From positions 248,001 through 312,000 of the forward strand of contig JAMYHL010000009.1 of the NCBI GenBank assembly GCA_025531455.1: a stretch of 64,000 nucleotides of DNA, in the 5' to 3' direction. This document shows, one piece after another, positions 24,690-35,373 of the stretch; position 1 is the first letter of the stretch, and each line of letters opens with the position of its first letter. Under the pieces are notes generated by a model. It was not told where the DNA came from. It ran no database searches and saw nothing but the letters and a program-made list of their open reading frames with translations. The DNA is from Apiotrichum sp. Y4204 (Eukaryota; Basidiomycota; Tremellomycetes; Trichosporonales; Trichosporonaceae). The position numbers and the translations under genes were made by a program.

Positions 24690-25145
24690 TGGAGAGATTA
24701 GAAAGATTGGAACAAGGGGAGGGGGGGCAGATGGTCAAGATAGGAGCCAGATGATGGGATGTGATGATGGGAGGGGAGGAAGATTGGGAGGATGGGAGGG
24801 GATGTCCAGACGATGATGGCGATGGGCAGATGGACGTGAATATATATAAGAGAGCGGGAAGGTGGGGGATGGAGGGACGCGAGAAGCGAAAGGACGAGCA
24901 CGAAGCTGGACAAGGACAAGAACGCCGGACGAGGAGGGAGGAGGGGGGAGAGAGGAGAGGAGGGAGGAGGGAGGAGAGGGGTCTTCGGGAGAAGCGCGCG
25001 TTCCGAGTTCTCACGAGAGATAACGCGACGAGGAGAGGAGAGAAAAGCGAGAGCGGAGGAGAGAGGAGAAACGCAAGAGACGAAAGAGAGGAGGAGAGGA
25101 GGATAACAAAGAAAGGAGAAAAAATAAGAGAACACACAAATGAGT
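24690..25145. repeat. Long polypurine/polypyrimidine tract
   Basis: About 450 bp of almost continuous A/G on the plus strand (pyrimidines on the coding strand of the C2H2 gene), with GAGGA-type repeats densest at 24895-25110. It covers the promoter and leader of the C2H2 gene and encloses its TATA-like box. Such tracts can form triplex DNA and often mark fungal promoters. Confidence 0.8.
24841..24850 (-). promoter_or_regulatory. TATA-like box for the C2H2 factor gene
   Basis: On the minus strand the sequence reads CTTATATATA, about 178 nt upstream of the chosen ATG at 24663 and inside the pyrimidine-rich tract. The position fits a TATA element with a leader of 100 nt or more. Confidence 0.5.
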
Positions 25146-25900
25146 GACTCTTCCGCCCTGCCTTGCTCGACGGGAGTGACGACGACGACGACGAGGGGCG
25201 CACAGAAGCGACGATGAGAGGAAAGGGGAAGGATCCGCGCCCCTCCCCGCCTCGATGTGGCCTCTTTGTATCCCCCCTCTGTCCCCCTCTCTCCCCCTCT
25301 TTTGCTCGTCGTCGCCGCCGTCGTCGTCGTGTGGCATCTCCGATCTGTAGAGCTGCACGACAAAGGACCAAAGGGGAGTGTTGTACTCTGTGCTCTATCC
25401 TCACTCTTTGTCCTCACTTCCTACTCCCCCGGAACTCTCACTTTCTCCTCCCTCCCATTTGTTCTCCACCCCGAGTCACGCCCACAGATGCGCGCAGAAC
25501 CCGCGCCCATCGTTTGGTCGTCGTTGCGCCCGCGCGTCCTGGTGCTGTGCTCGCGGCAGAATAACACAATCAATGTACACCATAGTACACAAATCTCAAT
25601 GGCGACATGACCGCCCCGCGCACGCGGCGCAGCGCCCGCCGCGCCTGGCGGCGGTCGGGGCTGGAGACAAACTGCACGCAGGTGCACCGTCGACATGAAA
25701 CCAGCAGGCCAACAGAGTGCTTGGATTTCAAAGTCCAGAATCCAGAAATTATTGAAAATCGCTGAGGAGTAAGATTCTCAGCAGAGCGGCTCAGGAGCGT
25801 GACGGTGGAGCGCATCGCTCCGCACGCATATCCCATATCCCATATCCCATCCGCTGCGGAGCGGAGCAGAGCACGGAGAGATGCCCGCCCCACCACTCCG

Positions 25901-25927
25901 CAGAGCGAGCAGAGCGAGCAGAGCGAG
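25901..25927. repeat. Tandem 9-mer CAGAGCGAG, three copies
   Basis: Three exact adjacent copies lie in intergenic DNA, flanked by further CAGAG-type fragments. Confidence 0.8.
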
Positions 25928-26156
25928 CCAGAGGCGGTAGGCAGCACCCAATTGACTCGACCTTGGATTTTGGCCATCTCTCCCCTCACATCCACCCCTC
26001 GCATCCTGGTCATCACACACACATCGACGCACCGCCCGGCGGGCCGGCGATAATCGTGACGGGGCATAGCACGATGCCGATCCAGATCCGACAATGAGCG
26101 CGAGCAACCTGGAGAAGGGGAGGATGCGGGGACTGGTAGAGAGTGAGAGAATAAAA

Positions 26157-26173
26157 GAGAGAGAGAGAGAGAG
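26157..26173. repeat. GA dinucleotide microsatellite
   Basis: An uninterrupted GA/AG run of about eight units in the intergenic region. A similar run occurs at about 29515-29531 upstream of the Reg1-like gene. Confidence 0.85.
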
Positions 26174-27023
26174 GGCAAATTGCAGAAATTGCACAGATGC
26201 ACAGACGATCAGAGGCCGAAACGCGACTCCTTACGCTCCACACGATCTACACGCACAGTCCCCGCTGACCCCTGGCCCCTGGCCCCGGAGGACCATCAAG
26301 TGTCGTGCGCGCAACGCGTTTGTGCTCGGTTTTGCAATGTCGCGGCGCGCTCGATACCCATGTACATCGCTGTGATCTGTTTGTTCTGCCGCACGCGTCG
26401 TGCGCCCAGCAGGCGCACTGCGCCAGCGGTAGGATCAGTGGGGGTTAGTGATCAGAGTTTGAGATCAGTTAGAGATCAGAGGGCGGTCAGACGGTGGTAC
26501 CTGGTGGTAGTCACTGGGCTGGGGACAGTTGCTTTTCTCGTTGGTATTTACACCGCCCTGTGGTTGATATCGTGTCCTCTCCTGCTCGTTACGGCATGTT
26601 AATACCCCCATCCCAGCCGACCTCGTCCCGCCCAAGCTTCCCTCCCACCCACCTCGAAGAGCACAGTGTACATGCATCTGAACAAAACTACACCCGCGCA
26701 CGGTCCATGGCAGCGACGCACACGCACGCGGCGCGCGTCGCGCAGCACATTCCGCGGGATACAGAATCGGCGGCCGAGCGAGACAATGATGCAGCGAGAA
26801 CGGTAACGAGACATATTACATGTGGCAAACAGGCGGTCATGCGTGACATGCGTTTGTTTGTGGGATTTGGCTTGTGGTTGGTGGTGGATGGTTGAGGTTG
26901 TGGATTGCTGGTGGTTGCTTTTGAAGGGTTACAGAGAGTGTGTGCTGACAGACTGAATGAGACTTCGACTTTACTTGCGTTGATTATTATCCTTCCGAGT
27001 TTGCTCCGCGGGTTTGCTGTCCC

Positions 27024-29327
27024 CTACCGCCGCAGAGGCTGCGACCGTGGGCGCGTCGCGTCGTCCTGCGCGCCGTACCACAGTGCGCCGAGGAGGTCCT
27101 TTGCCGTGTTGGCAATGTTGGTCGCACGGCCAATGAGCGTCGACCCGTCGTCGTCGTCGGGCTGCGACGACAGCGTCGGCGACGCCGTCCCGTCTAGGTT
27201 GGGAAGCGGCACGGAGGCGTGAGGGAGATCGCGCGCAAGCTCAGAGTGGGCAGCCGGGGGCGAGCGGACAGAGGCATGGGGCAGAGAGGAGGGCGAAGTG
27301 TTTTTCAGCGGTCGCAGCACGATCTACTTCTGCGTCAGTCAGAGGAATCGGTCGGGAGGCGTGTTTGTGCGAAAGCGGGAATAGAGGGGTGTCGGTCAAC
27401 TTACCTGGGGAGACGAGTGGGGTGTGGGTGTAAGCGAGCGGTCCGGCGACTGGTCGACGTCCATGGCGTCGGTGGCTGCCTTGTCGGACGCGGGCCGGGT
27501 TGCCGTCTTGATCGGGGTCGCCTCGGCGGGCGAGCGGCAGACCGAAGAGTGCGAGCTGGTCGACGACGAGACGCTGGCGGTGCGCGAGGCGGAACGATCA
27601 TACTGCGACGAGCCGTTGCCCCGCATTGTGCTGCGCCCCCGCTCCTCGCGCTCATTCGGCGGCGAGCCAACGTTGATACCCGCCTGGGCCGCGCCTTCAT
27701 AGCCCCCAAACATGCCACCAATACCGGTTGCAACCGACGGGTTGTAGTTGAAGAGGACCGGAGGCGATACGGGCTCGGGAGTCGAAGGGTTCGGGTTCAC
27801 AGGGCGCACCTTGAGGATACTGCGCTGGGGCTGCTGGCCGACCATGCCATTAAGCGACGACGACGATGAACTGCTGGACGCCGAGTCGACCGACTGCTGG
27901 CGCCACTTTGGCTGTGTAGGTGGGGCCTGCACGGCCGGCGCACCGCCAAAGTATGCGCCCGGGTTGTAGTTTGAGGGGCTGCCGCTGGTGAGGTCGGGCC
28001 CGCCAAAGTAGTCCCCACCAACGTGGTTCCCATACCGTTCGCTCTCGTCGATACTCCATCCCTTCTGCTGGGGGGGCACCTGCTGTAAGGGCGAGACGAC
28101 GGCCGGCGGCTGCTCAGCCTGGGGCGAGCGGTATTCGACCGGCGGCATATATACCAACTTTGGCAGGGCAGGGTTGTTCATATATGAGCCCGAGGTCTTG
28201 AGCACACCTGGCGGAATCTTTGCAATGATCGACGAGTTGTTGTCGGTGGTGGACGACGATGTGGCCGAGTGGTTCGAGTGGTTCGAGTTGGAGCGTTGGA
28301 AGCGCGACAGACGGCGTATTTCAAGCACATCATCAGAGTCCGAGTCGTTGGACGACCGCCGCACGACGGGCTCGTCCAGCGCAATGACTTGTTCGACAAA
28401 AGTGTTAAACGAAATGTGGCGCTTGTTGGACGGAGGCTGGTTGTCCGGGGAGGTCTCCTTGGAACGCAACGCAGGCTTTTTTGTAACCGACGGGGAGCGG
28501 CCGCTGCGACGTGCCGGCAGGGTCTTGCTGCGCGCGAGGTGCGAGTCCGACTTTGCATGAGGGATGATGGGCCTATCGGGAAATGGGGATGCGAGGCTCT
28601 CCATGACCTCCTCCTCTACACCATCCTCCAGCAGCGAGGATGCGTTTGGCGGGATGGACAGCAGCTCTGTGAGTGTGCGGTGCTTTAGAATTCCCGGCTT
28701 GTGGGTCCCGCGGTCAATTCCGAGGCGGTCGTCGGTGGAGGATACCTTCATGGGCCGTACTGGCTCGACGTTGGCTGTGTGAAGCGGGCCATACAGCCAA
28801 GTGACGTCCGAGTCCTTGAGCCTAAGGTGTGAGTATGAGTGCGGGGAGGTTAATAGCAAGGGGGAGGGTGTTTGTTGGTAAGGGGTCGGAATGGGCGGCG
28901 GAGATGGTTTGGTGGCAATTCCTCCGCGCACGTTTTCCCCGGCCTGGTATAGGCTGACGCCATGCGGCAAAGGTGGTTGTGCACTCTTATCTGGACACAT
29001 GCACTCACCAGTTGAGTGTCTCGGGAGAGATGGTGCGCAGCTTGTTGCGCTGCTTGTTCCATGTCCGCCAGCTGGCATTCTCAAGACGGACGCCATTAGC
29101 AATCTCGTGCTTGTGGCGAGTCATGTTGCGCCAAGACGCCCAGACATCTTCCTCTGTCCAGTTGTGCGAGAGGTAGTCTACGCAAATGGACGGGAGACGG
29201 TCCTGGATGTCCTCCACGGACGGTGCCGACGTCGAATCGACGGGGAGGGATGTCTGCGGGGTGAGTAACAGTGACCGAGCGTTGTCGGCAGGCAGTGACT
29301 TACGATCGGGGGGATGATTTGGGCCAT
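27024..29327 (-). CDS. REG1: Reg1-like regulatory subunit of protein phosphatase 1 (glucose repression)
   Basis: Exons 29304-29327, 29009-29253, 27405-28821 and 27024-27323 sum to 1986 nt and 661 aa. Near the N-terminus is the AreA-GATA-like / DUF1752 domain shared with Reg1 proteins: VDYLSHNWTEEDVWASW, then RLENASWRTWNKQRN. A PP1-docking RVxF-type motif follows inside KRHISFNTFVEQVIAL, coded at about 28385-28430 on the minus strand. This arrangement matches proteins that direct the Glc7 phosphatase to Snf1 kinase and maintain glucose repression. The rest is long and disordered, rich in Ser, Pro and Asn, ending in a conserved-looking helix (IGRATNIANTAKDLLGALWY). Exon 1 encodes only eight residues (MAQIIPPI). 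The last intron uses a TAG acceptor at 27324-27326 because earlier AG sites place a stop in frame. The symbol is by domain resemblance. Confidence 0.82.
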
Positions 29328-31517
29328 GGTGAAAAAGCCGATGCCCTACGGAGAACAGATGCGAAGGGATGCGCTATCGGCCGCTGTGCGAGCTAATCAC
29401 CTGTGACGGGGGGAAGAATGATATGCAGAAGTGGGAGTCGGGTGGAGTGGAATGGATGGGATGGACGATGAATAAGAGCGATGTCTAGAGTTGTAGGTGG
29501 GTGGGGCAGAAGTGGAGAGAGAGAGAGAGAGCAGAGAGGAGAGTAGGAGTACGAGTGGAGTGGAGTCAAAAGTATTGTCCAACTGTTCAAAGGGTGAATA
29601 ATAATGGGCAAAAGGGGCGTGGCGCTATATGCTACACTTCTACACCATATAATGGCAGTGTTTGGGTGGGTGGGGATGGTCGGAGGCTGGGACCCCAGCT
29701 GGGGGAGTCGGGGGATGCGGGGTGGGAGCGGGTGGGACACGGACGGGCGTGGGCGTGGGAGCGAGCAGAGGGTCGAAAGGGGGATGGGGATGGAGATGGG
29801 TGATGCTTGCGATGTGTGTGATGATGATGAGCACACTGACAGTGATGGCGAGCAGACAGATACTGGTTGAAATCGGAGGGGAGGAGGAAGACTGAATATG
29901 GGAGGGACCACAGCCAGAGGGGGCAACGGAATAATGGACTAGCTGACTGAGAGGGAGGAAGGGAAGGAAGGCGCAAAGCAAGAGGAGCAAGGCAAAGGAA
30001 GAGGGCACAGTCATCCATCCCCTTTGCCTTCCCTCTCTCCCACTCTTACTCCCCTCTCTCCCCTTTCCCTTTCCCCGTCGGGCACAGAAACGTCACGGGA
30101 CAAGACACAAATGGACGAATCTCCCTTGTAATCAAAGAAATCTGATCTCTAATTGAGTAGATGAATGGATTACAAACCTTGTATATCCAAATTCAGCGGA
30201 CTGTCCATCTCCGATCACACCGAGTCCAATGACCGTACAAACGCACGGCCCTCACCCCTCATTGCTCATTGCCGTGCCGGGACTGCCGAGCAGGCCGAGC
30301 ATACCGCACAGCGTACATCGCATGCTGCAATGAGCGTCGCGTACACTCAGTCTCGTCGCCACCGGGTCCGTGTCGTTTCAGCCATCAAGCTATGCAGCGC
30401 GCAGCTATATGGCAGTGCAGCAACCAACAACCTCAGCATCCAGCACCAAGCGGGCACCCATCTCCGGCCCGCATCGCCATGTGTGGCACATCCGACGGCG
30501 CGAGGTATATCCTCCACATCCCTTCATCTCGGCGCCACTCCGAGCACCACCCGGCGGCCCAGTCAGTGCGCCCAAAGGCCAAGTAATCCAGCGATCCAGT
30601 GATAAGCCGCCGGTGACTACCAAATAATACCCTGTATTACCCAGCTTTCTTGCTTCTTGCTCTTGCTCTCGCAGCTCGTGGTTGGCTCTTTTGGCTCTTG
30701 GCTAATTGGCTAATATATACGGGGCCCGTCCGCGGCCGAGCACCCCTCTGGTACTCCCCCGAGTTCACCCGACAACCCTCCCGCCGCGGGCTCGGCGGCC
30801 TCGGAGCCCCGTAGGTCACGTGACTCATCGGGTCTGGTAGGGCTTATCGGCCGGTACGGCCGGCCACACCACAGAGGTTGGCTCGTTGGAGTACCCAAGT
30901 AGTGGTGTTTGGTGTTCGGCGCGGGGCAAACGGCGATGTACACATTGCTGTTGATGCTGTCTTGGATCTTGTTTACATACTCCATGGCCCATGTGGGTCC
31001 CCTTTGATTCCTTGGATTTCTGCACGTGCGCAGCCTATGACATGCAACATGCAGGATTACAACACCGAGCTCCGAGCTCCGAAGCACCGCCTATCGCGTG
31101 CTCCAATATACCCGAGCACGAGGAGAATGCACGCGATAGATTAGAGATTAAGCGATTAGGAGATTACAGGCAAACATGGTGCATGGTGTCCAGCTTGGCA
31201 AATGCAATTGGAGCTCGGCGCGTGGCAACCGATCACATCACGTACATCACGAGGCCGCGAGGTCCGAAGTCCATGAGGCCTCACCGCGTGATCTACATTG
31301 CACTCCGCAGAGCTGCAGAGCTGCAGAGAGCATGCACCCTCATCCGACTCCGATACGGACCTTTCCGAGTTGACGCTGATAATACATGCATGCACCAAAT
31401 TAGAACGTGTATATGATAGAATAGAACCGCAGGCACGGGGCGGGGACAGGCATGTCCGCCCGGCGCAGAAAAAACCACACACATCAAGAAGCGCTCCGCC
31501 AGCTGCAGGCCGCGGGC
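29328..31517. other. Intergenic region between REG1-like and Smr genes
   Basis: About 2.2 kb. The first 750 bp is the Reg1-like upstream region, with an AG microsatellite at about 29515-29531 and strong purine/pyrimidine strand asymmetry up to about 30080. The remainder has scattered short frames without domains. No RNA gene was found. Confidence 0.55.
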
Positions 31518-32794
31518 CTACATGATATTACATCCGTCGTCCTTGTCGAGCATCTCGCCCGCGCTGCGGGACAGGTGCCCGCCGCCGCCCGCGAGGTTGA
31601 CGACGACCACGCCGGGATTGTGCGGGTCCACGTCCGCCGAGAGGTTGTATCTTTGAAAAGTCAGAGGGGTGCCAACTGGACGAGAGAATGAGATGAAGAT
31701 AGAGATGGGATGGGGATGAGATAAGAAAGCCCGGGTACCTGGGTACTCCGATCTCCAGCTCCCTCCACTTCCCTCCAGCTCTGATTCTCCGCTCCGGACT
31801 CACCGCCGCATCATGTCCGCGACAGCAGGCTTGATCTTTGCCTGTCCTCCCGCAGAATGCAGGCCCTTGCCGGTAATGACCCTCAGTTCGGAGCGGCCCT
31901 CCTGCTTGCCGTCCGCGATCGCGGCGTCGACGCGTGCGAGCGCCTCCGAGACGTACAGCCCGTGCAGGTCGATCGTGCCGCGGGGCTGGGAGCGGTTGTT
32001 CTCTGGGGGGTTAGTGGAGGCGAGAGGAGAGGGGGGAGAGGAAAAGATGAGATGGAAGGAGGTCGAAAGTCGAGTTGAATGTACCACCAGCAAGTGGAGA
32101 GTGCCGAAGACGCTCAGCGCTTCTCCCCTTCGCTGGCGTCTGCGTTGCGCGCTGCCTAACTCTCCACTCTTACTCCAGCCCCCGTCGCTTTCTCCGCTCA
32201 CAGCACGCACCCGCAAAGATATAGTTCGCCGCCTGGTCATCCAGCGCATCCCGCTTGGACTGGTGCGCCTTGCCCTGCTGGCTCAGTTCGTGCGCGCGCG
32301 CGCCGTCGCCCGATCTGGAAGTTAGTAGACAAGAAGCGGCTCATCCCTCTATCGGACACACTTGTACGCAGCCTGCGAATCCGCAAAACACCTGTACTGC
32401 GTCAGTTCTCCATCCGCTGCGTCTGCTCCGCTCCGACCCACTTGTGCGCCTTGTCGCCCTCGCGCCTCGCGTCATTACGCAGCTGCGTGGCATTCGCGCT
32501 GTCTCCCGCATTGCCGTGGGGCACACCCTGCGGGTGGTGCTGCTGGCCGTGCTGGCCGGGTTGCTGATGAGGCGCGCCCTGGCCCCAAGCGCCCTGCTGG
32601 CCGTGCTGACCCTGCTGGCCCGGCTGGCCAAAGGTCGGCATGTTCGCCCCTGGGTAGCCATACCCCTGCCCTTGGGGCGGCTGCATCTGGTGTCCATTCT
32701 GCTGCTGCTGATTCTGCTGGTTCTGCTTGTCGTTGCAGAAGATGTTGCACAGCTGGAGGAAGAGGCCGAGGCACCCGCCGTCGTTGTTGCCCAT
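31518..32794 (-). CDS. DUF1771 and Smr-domain protein with Gln/Gly-rich N-terminus
   Basis: Exons 32442-32794, 32362-32391, 32211-32314, 31804-32002 and 31518-31650 sum to 819 nt and 272 aa. The N-terminal third is low-complexity Gln, Gly, Pro and His (repeats of GQPGQQGQHG type) after a Cys-containing start (GGCLGLFLQLCNIFC). Then comes DUF1771 (LRNDARREGDKAHK, SGDGARAHELSQQGKAHQSK), followed by the Smr domain: TIDLHGLYVSEAL, then VITGKGLHSAGGQAKIKPAV. Smr domains of this LHG...TGxGxHS type bind or cleave nucleic acid; in eukaryotes, relatives such as yeast Cue2 and mammalian N4BP2 act in mRNA or DNA metabolism. A no-go-decay-like role is inference only. Exon 2 is just 30 nt, but it supplies the expected CFADSQAAYK helix. 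The C-terminus is short and acidic, ending DGCNIM. Confidence 0.87.
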
Positions 32795-33469
32795 CGTGAA
32801 TGAGTGTCAGGAGGTGAGGGGAGCAGAGAGGGGAGAGAAGAGAGGGAAGAGCGTCGGAGAGCTTCGTGTCGCGTCGCGTCGCGTCGTGACGAGTCGTAAC
32901 GTGACGTGACGTGTCGAGCCGGTATCGGTCAGAAGAATGGAAGTGTGATGGCAACTTTCTTTTCTGCGATGTTTGTGTGTAAACGATGCTGCCGAAGATG
33001 AAACATTTTGCGGATGGCGCCACGCGCCACATTCGGGGCCCCGGTGGGCTACGCTCTGCTACATTGATGGGGGCCAAGGTGCAGGGTGCATCTCTCCGGT
33101 GACTGACCCGCTGCGAGTGGACTCAGTGGGCAAAACTACGCTGTGCAGATGTGTATCCGATACACTTGCCGAGCGCCGAGCTCCGAGAAGCGCACAGCGT
33201 AACGGTGTTGCGCGCGGCGTAACGACTGCATGACAACGGAGGCGTACGGAGGGTCACATCTCAAGTGATTGACCGTTCCTCGTGCGTCTCTGGTCCAGAA
33301 AGGCCAGAAGTCGGCCATCGCCACTCGCCACGTTCCGCGTCCCGCTTTCAGCTCTCGTCTTGGCCCGTGTGGCCACTCGCTCACGTACACATTCAAGACC
33401 CATACATCCAATACAAAGCTACAATTGTCCTCTCATTGTCCACTTCCCTCGCTACTCGCTACCCGGGTG
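32795..33469. other. Intergenic region between the Smr and MFS transporter genes
   Basis: 675 bp holding the upstream region of the Smr gene and the 3' region of the transporter. Direct repeats of a GCGTC-like unit (CGCGTCGCGTCGCGTCGTGAC) occur at about 32872-32895. No gene or RNA was recognised. Confidence 0.55.
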
Positions 33470-35373
33470 CTAGTCGCGGACGGTGGGGATGGCAGAGAGG
33501 GAGGGCACGACCTCTACAAAGCTGTCCCCGCTCTTCTCGTTACTGTCCTTGTGGTCGTGGTCGCGTTCCTCTGCCAAGGCCTTTTCGTCTCGCAGCGGCT
33601 CGGGACGGCGCTGGAAACCATAGTATCCTGGTCCGTCGAAGAGGCGCGCAATCTCCTCGAGCGGCAACGGACCGTGCTTGCCCCGAGTCTCGAGCACGAA
33701 AAAGTAGCAGTACACAAACTCGAAGGCCAAAAACACGCAAAAGACAATGTAGTATTTCCAATGAATGGCGTCGAGGGCGATGGGGTTCACGTACTGGTTA
33801 AACACGAGGGACGCGGAGACACACAGCTGCAGCACCATGATGCCCTTTGAGCGGATGCCGTATGGGAGGATTTCGACGGGGTACGCGACGATCAGCGGCG
33901 TCATTGCAATGTCTGGAGTCAGAAATGAATGCCCACCAGTTACTCACCGTAGAAGCCGTAGAAGAGGAAGATGAAGGCAATGACCGCGTTACCGGCGCTC
34001 TTGTTCGCGTTTGTGGCTACACACTTGCTCGTGTCGCCTGCGTTTGCGGCGAGGCACGCCGGGTCAAACTGGGTTGCGGATTTCGAGTACAGTGCCGAGC
34101 AGATGGTCCAGCATACAAAGCACACACACATGCCCCCCGTAGACGTCAGCCACAGGAAGCGGCGGCCGGTGCGGTCGACGGCGAGCGCGCCGACCACCGC
34201 CCAAAAGTAGTTGTAGATCTGGAGGATGAGGTTGATGAGCGTCTGCACGTCCGTGGACGTGATCCCGATGCCTGAAAAGTGAGTTGGAGAACCGCCAGTC
34301 TCACTTACTGCTAAGGATCAAAGTAAGATAGTACGAGACCAAGCCGTTGCCCGACCACTGGGAGAAGAACGCGAGGGGGATGATGATTCTGAAGCGCCGC
34401 AGATTTCCGGGCCGGGTAAACAGTTCCTTCCAGCCGGTCCGGCTCGCCTCGTCGTCAATCTCGATGAGGTGCTTGATCTCGGCCATCTCCCACGCGATGA
34501 GGGGGTCGTTTTCGTCCCCGCCGCAGTGGTATTTCGCAATCACCTGTGTGGCCCTGCTCTCCTTTCCGTGGGCCACGAGCCAGCGCGGCGACTCTGGGAC
34601 GATCCAGAGTGTTGCGAGCTGGATCAAGGGGACGATACCCTGGAGCAGCGACGGGATCCGCCAGCTCCAGTTGTTCGGGATCCGGAACGTCCCGAAGACA
34701 GTTACCGCGCTGATGATGCTGCCGAGGTACCACGACGAGTTGTACAGGCTGGTGAGCGGTGCGCGGTGTGTTGGGAATGCAAGCTCGGTGATAAGCACCG
34801 GGGAGGCGATGGCCGTAAAGCTGCATCCACAGCCGATGAGTGCGCGCGCACCGATAAACATGCCCATGTTGTATGCGGCCGCCTGCAGCGCCGCGCCGAC
34901 GAGCATGAGGACGCATCCTACAGCGATTCCCGTTCGCCGTCCCAGGTAGTCGGACACGTACGGCGCGAACGGGAGGCCGATGATCGTGCCAATGGTCTGG
35001 ATCGCGTTGAACAGGCCGAGTGTGCCCCCGCGGGGGTGGTTGAATGTCCTGAGAGGGTCAGGGTGGGAGTTCGGGAAAGACTCACTCTTGCCAGACGGAC
35101 AGCGTCTGCAGACCGTTCATCATCGAGCTGGCGTCAGTGTCAGTCGCGGAGCAGCGCGGAGCGGCGACGAGAGCCGAGAGTCGAGAGCCGATCGCAGCAC
35201 GTCTCCTTCAACACCCACCCATCATATCCGTTGACAGCACTCGACACGAGGGGGATAAGCTGCCGTCAGCTGCGACCAATGCCACAACGCACAAGGATGA
35301 GGGTAAGCTTGAGGTAGTGGCCACGGTACCACCGCGTGTCGCGGCCAGCGAGGACAGCGGCGAGTTCACTCAT
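33470..35373 (-). CDS. MFS sugar transporter (sugar/H+ symporter family)
   Basis: Exons 35293-35373, 35219-35259, 35086-35127, 34309-35048, 33948-34271 and 33470-33912 sum to 1671 nt and 556 aa, the usual size for fungal hexose or lactose permease-like carriers. Family motifs appear in order: LLIPLVSSAVNGYDGSMMNG in TM1, DYLGRRTGI in loop 2-3, PESPRWL before the central loop, PYGIRSKG after TM10 and VLETRGKHGPLPLEEIARLF at the end of TM12. Twelve hydrophobic segments can be counted across the exons. It sits in the plasma membrane; the substrate cannot be fixed from sequence, though the GYDGSMMNG start is common in lactose- and hexose-type transporters. The gene begins with three tiny exons separated by introns of 33 and 91 nt. 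The start (MSELAAVLAGRDTRWYRG) is the only ATG that fits. Confidence 0.92.

Larger units (their letters stand above)
24664..27023. other. Intergenic region between the C2H2 factor and REG1-like gene
   Basis: About 2.4 kb without a supportable gene. It begins with the polypurine tract, then two trinucleotide runs of opposite orientation: GAC-type at about 25178-25194 and GTC-type at about 25305-25330. Next come three copies of a 9-mer CAGAGCGAG at 25901-25927 and a GA dinucleotide run at 26157-26173. The left part is probably promoter; the right part, near 27000, is the 3' side of the Reg1-like gene. Confidence 0.55.

Noticed and set aside
23704..24816. Plus-strand open frame of 370 codons
   Set aside because: Antisense of C2H2 exon 1 and its repeat-bearing intron; the apparent Leu/Ile/Val repeats are the complement of the Asn-Gln codons.
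24664..25404. N-terminal extension of the C2H2 protein upstream of 24663
   Set aside because: The frame is open only because of the pyrimidine tract and would add low-complexity Ser/Leu/Pro; a TATA-like box lies inside it.
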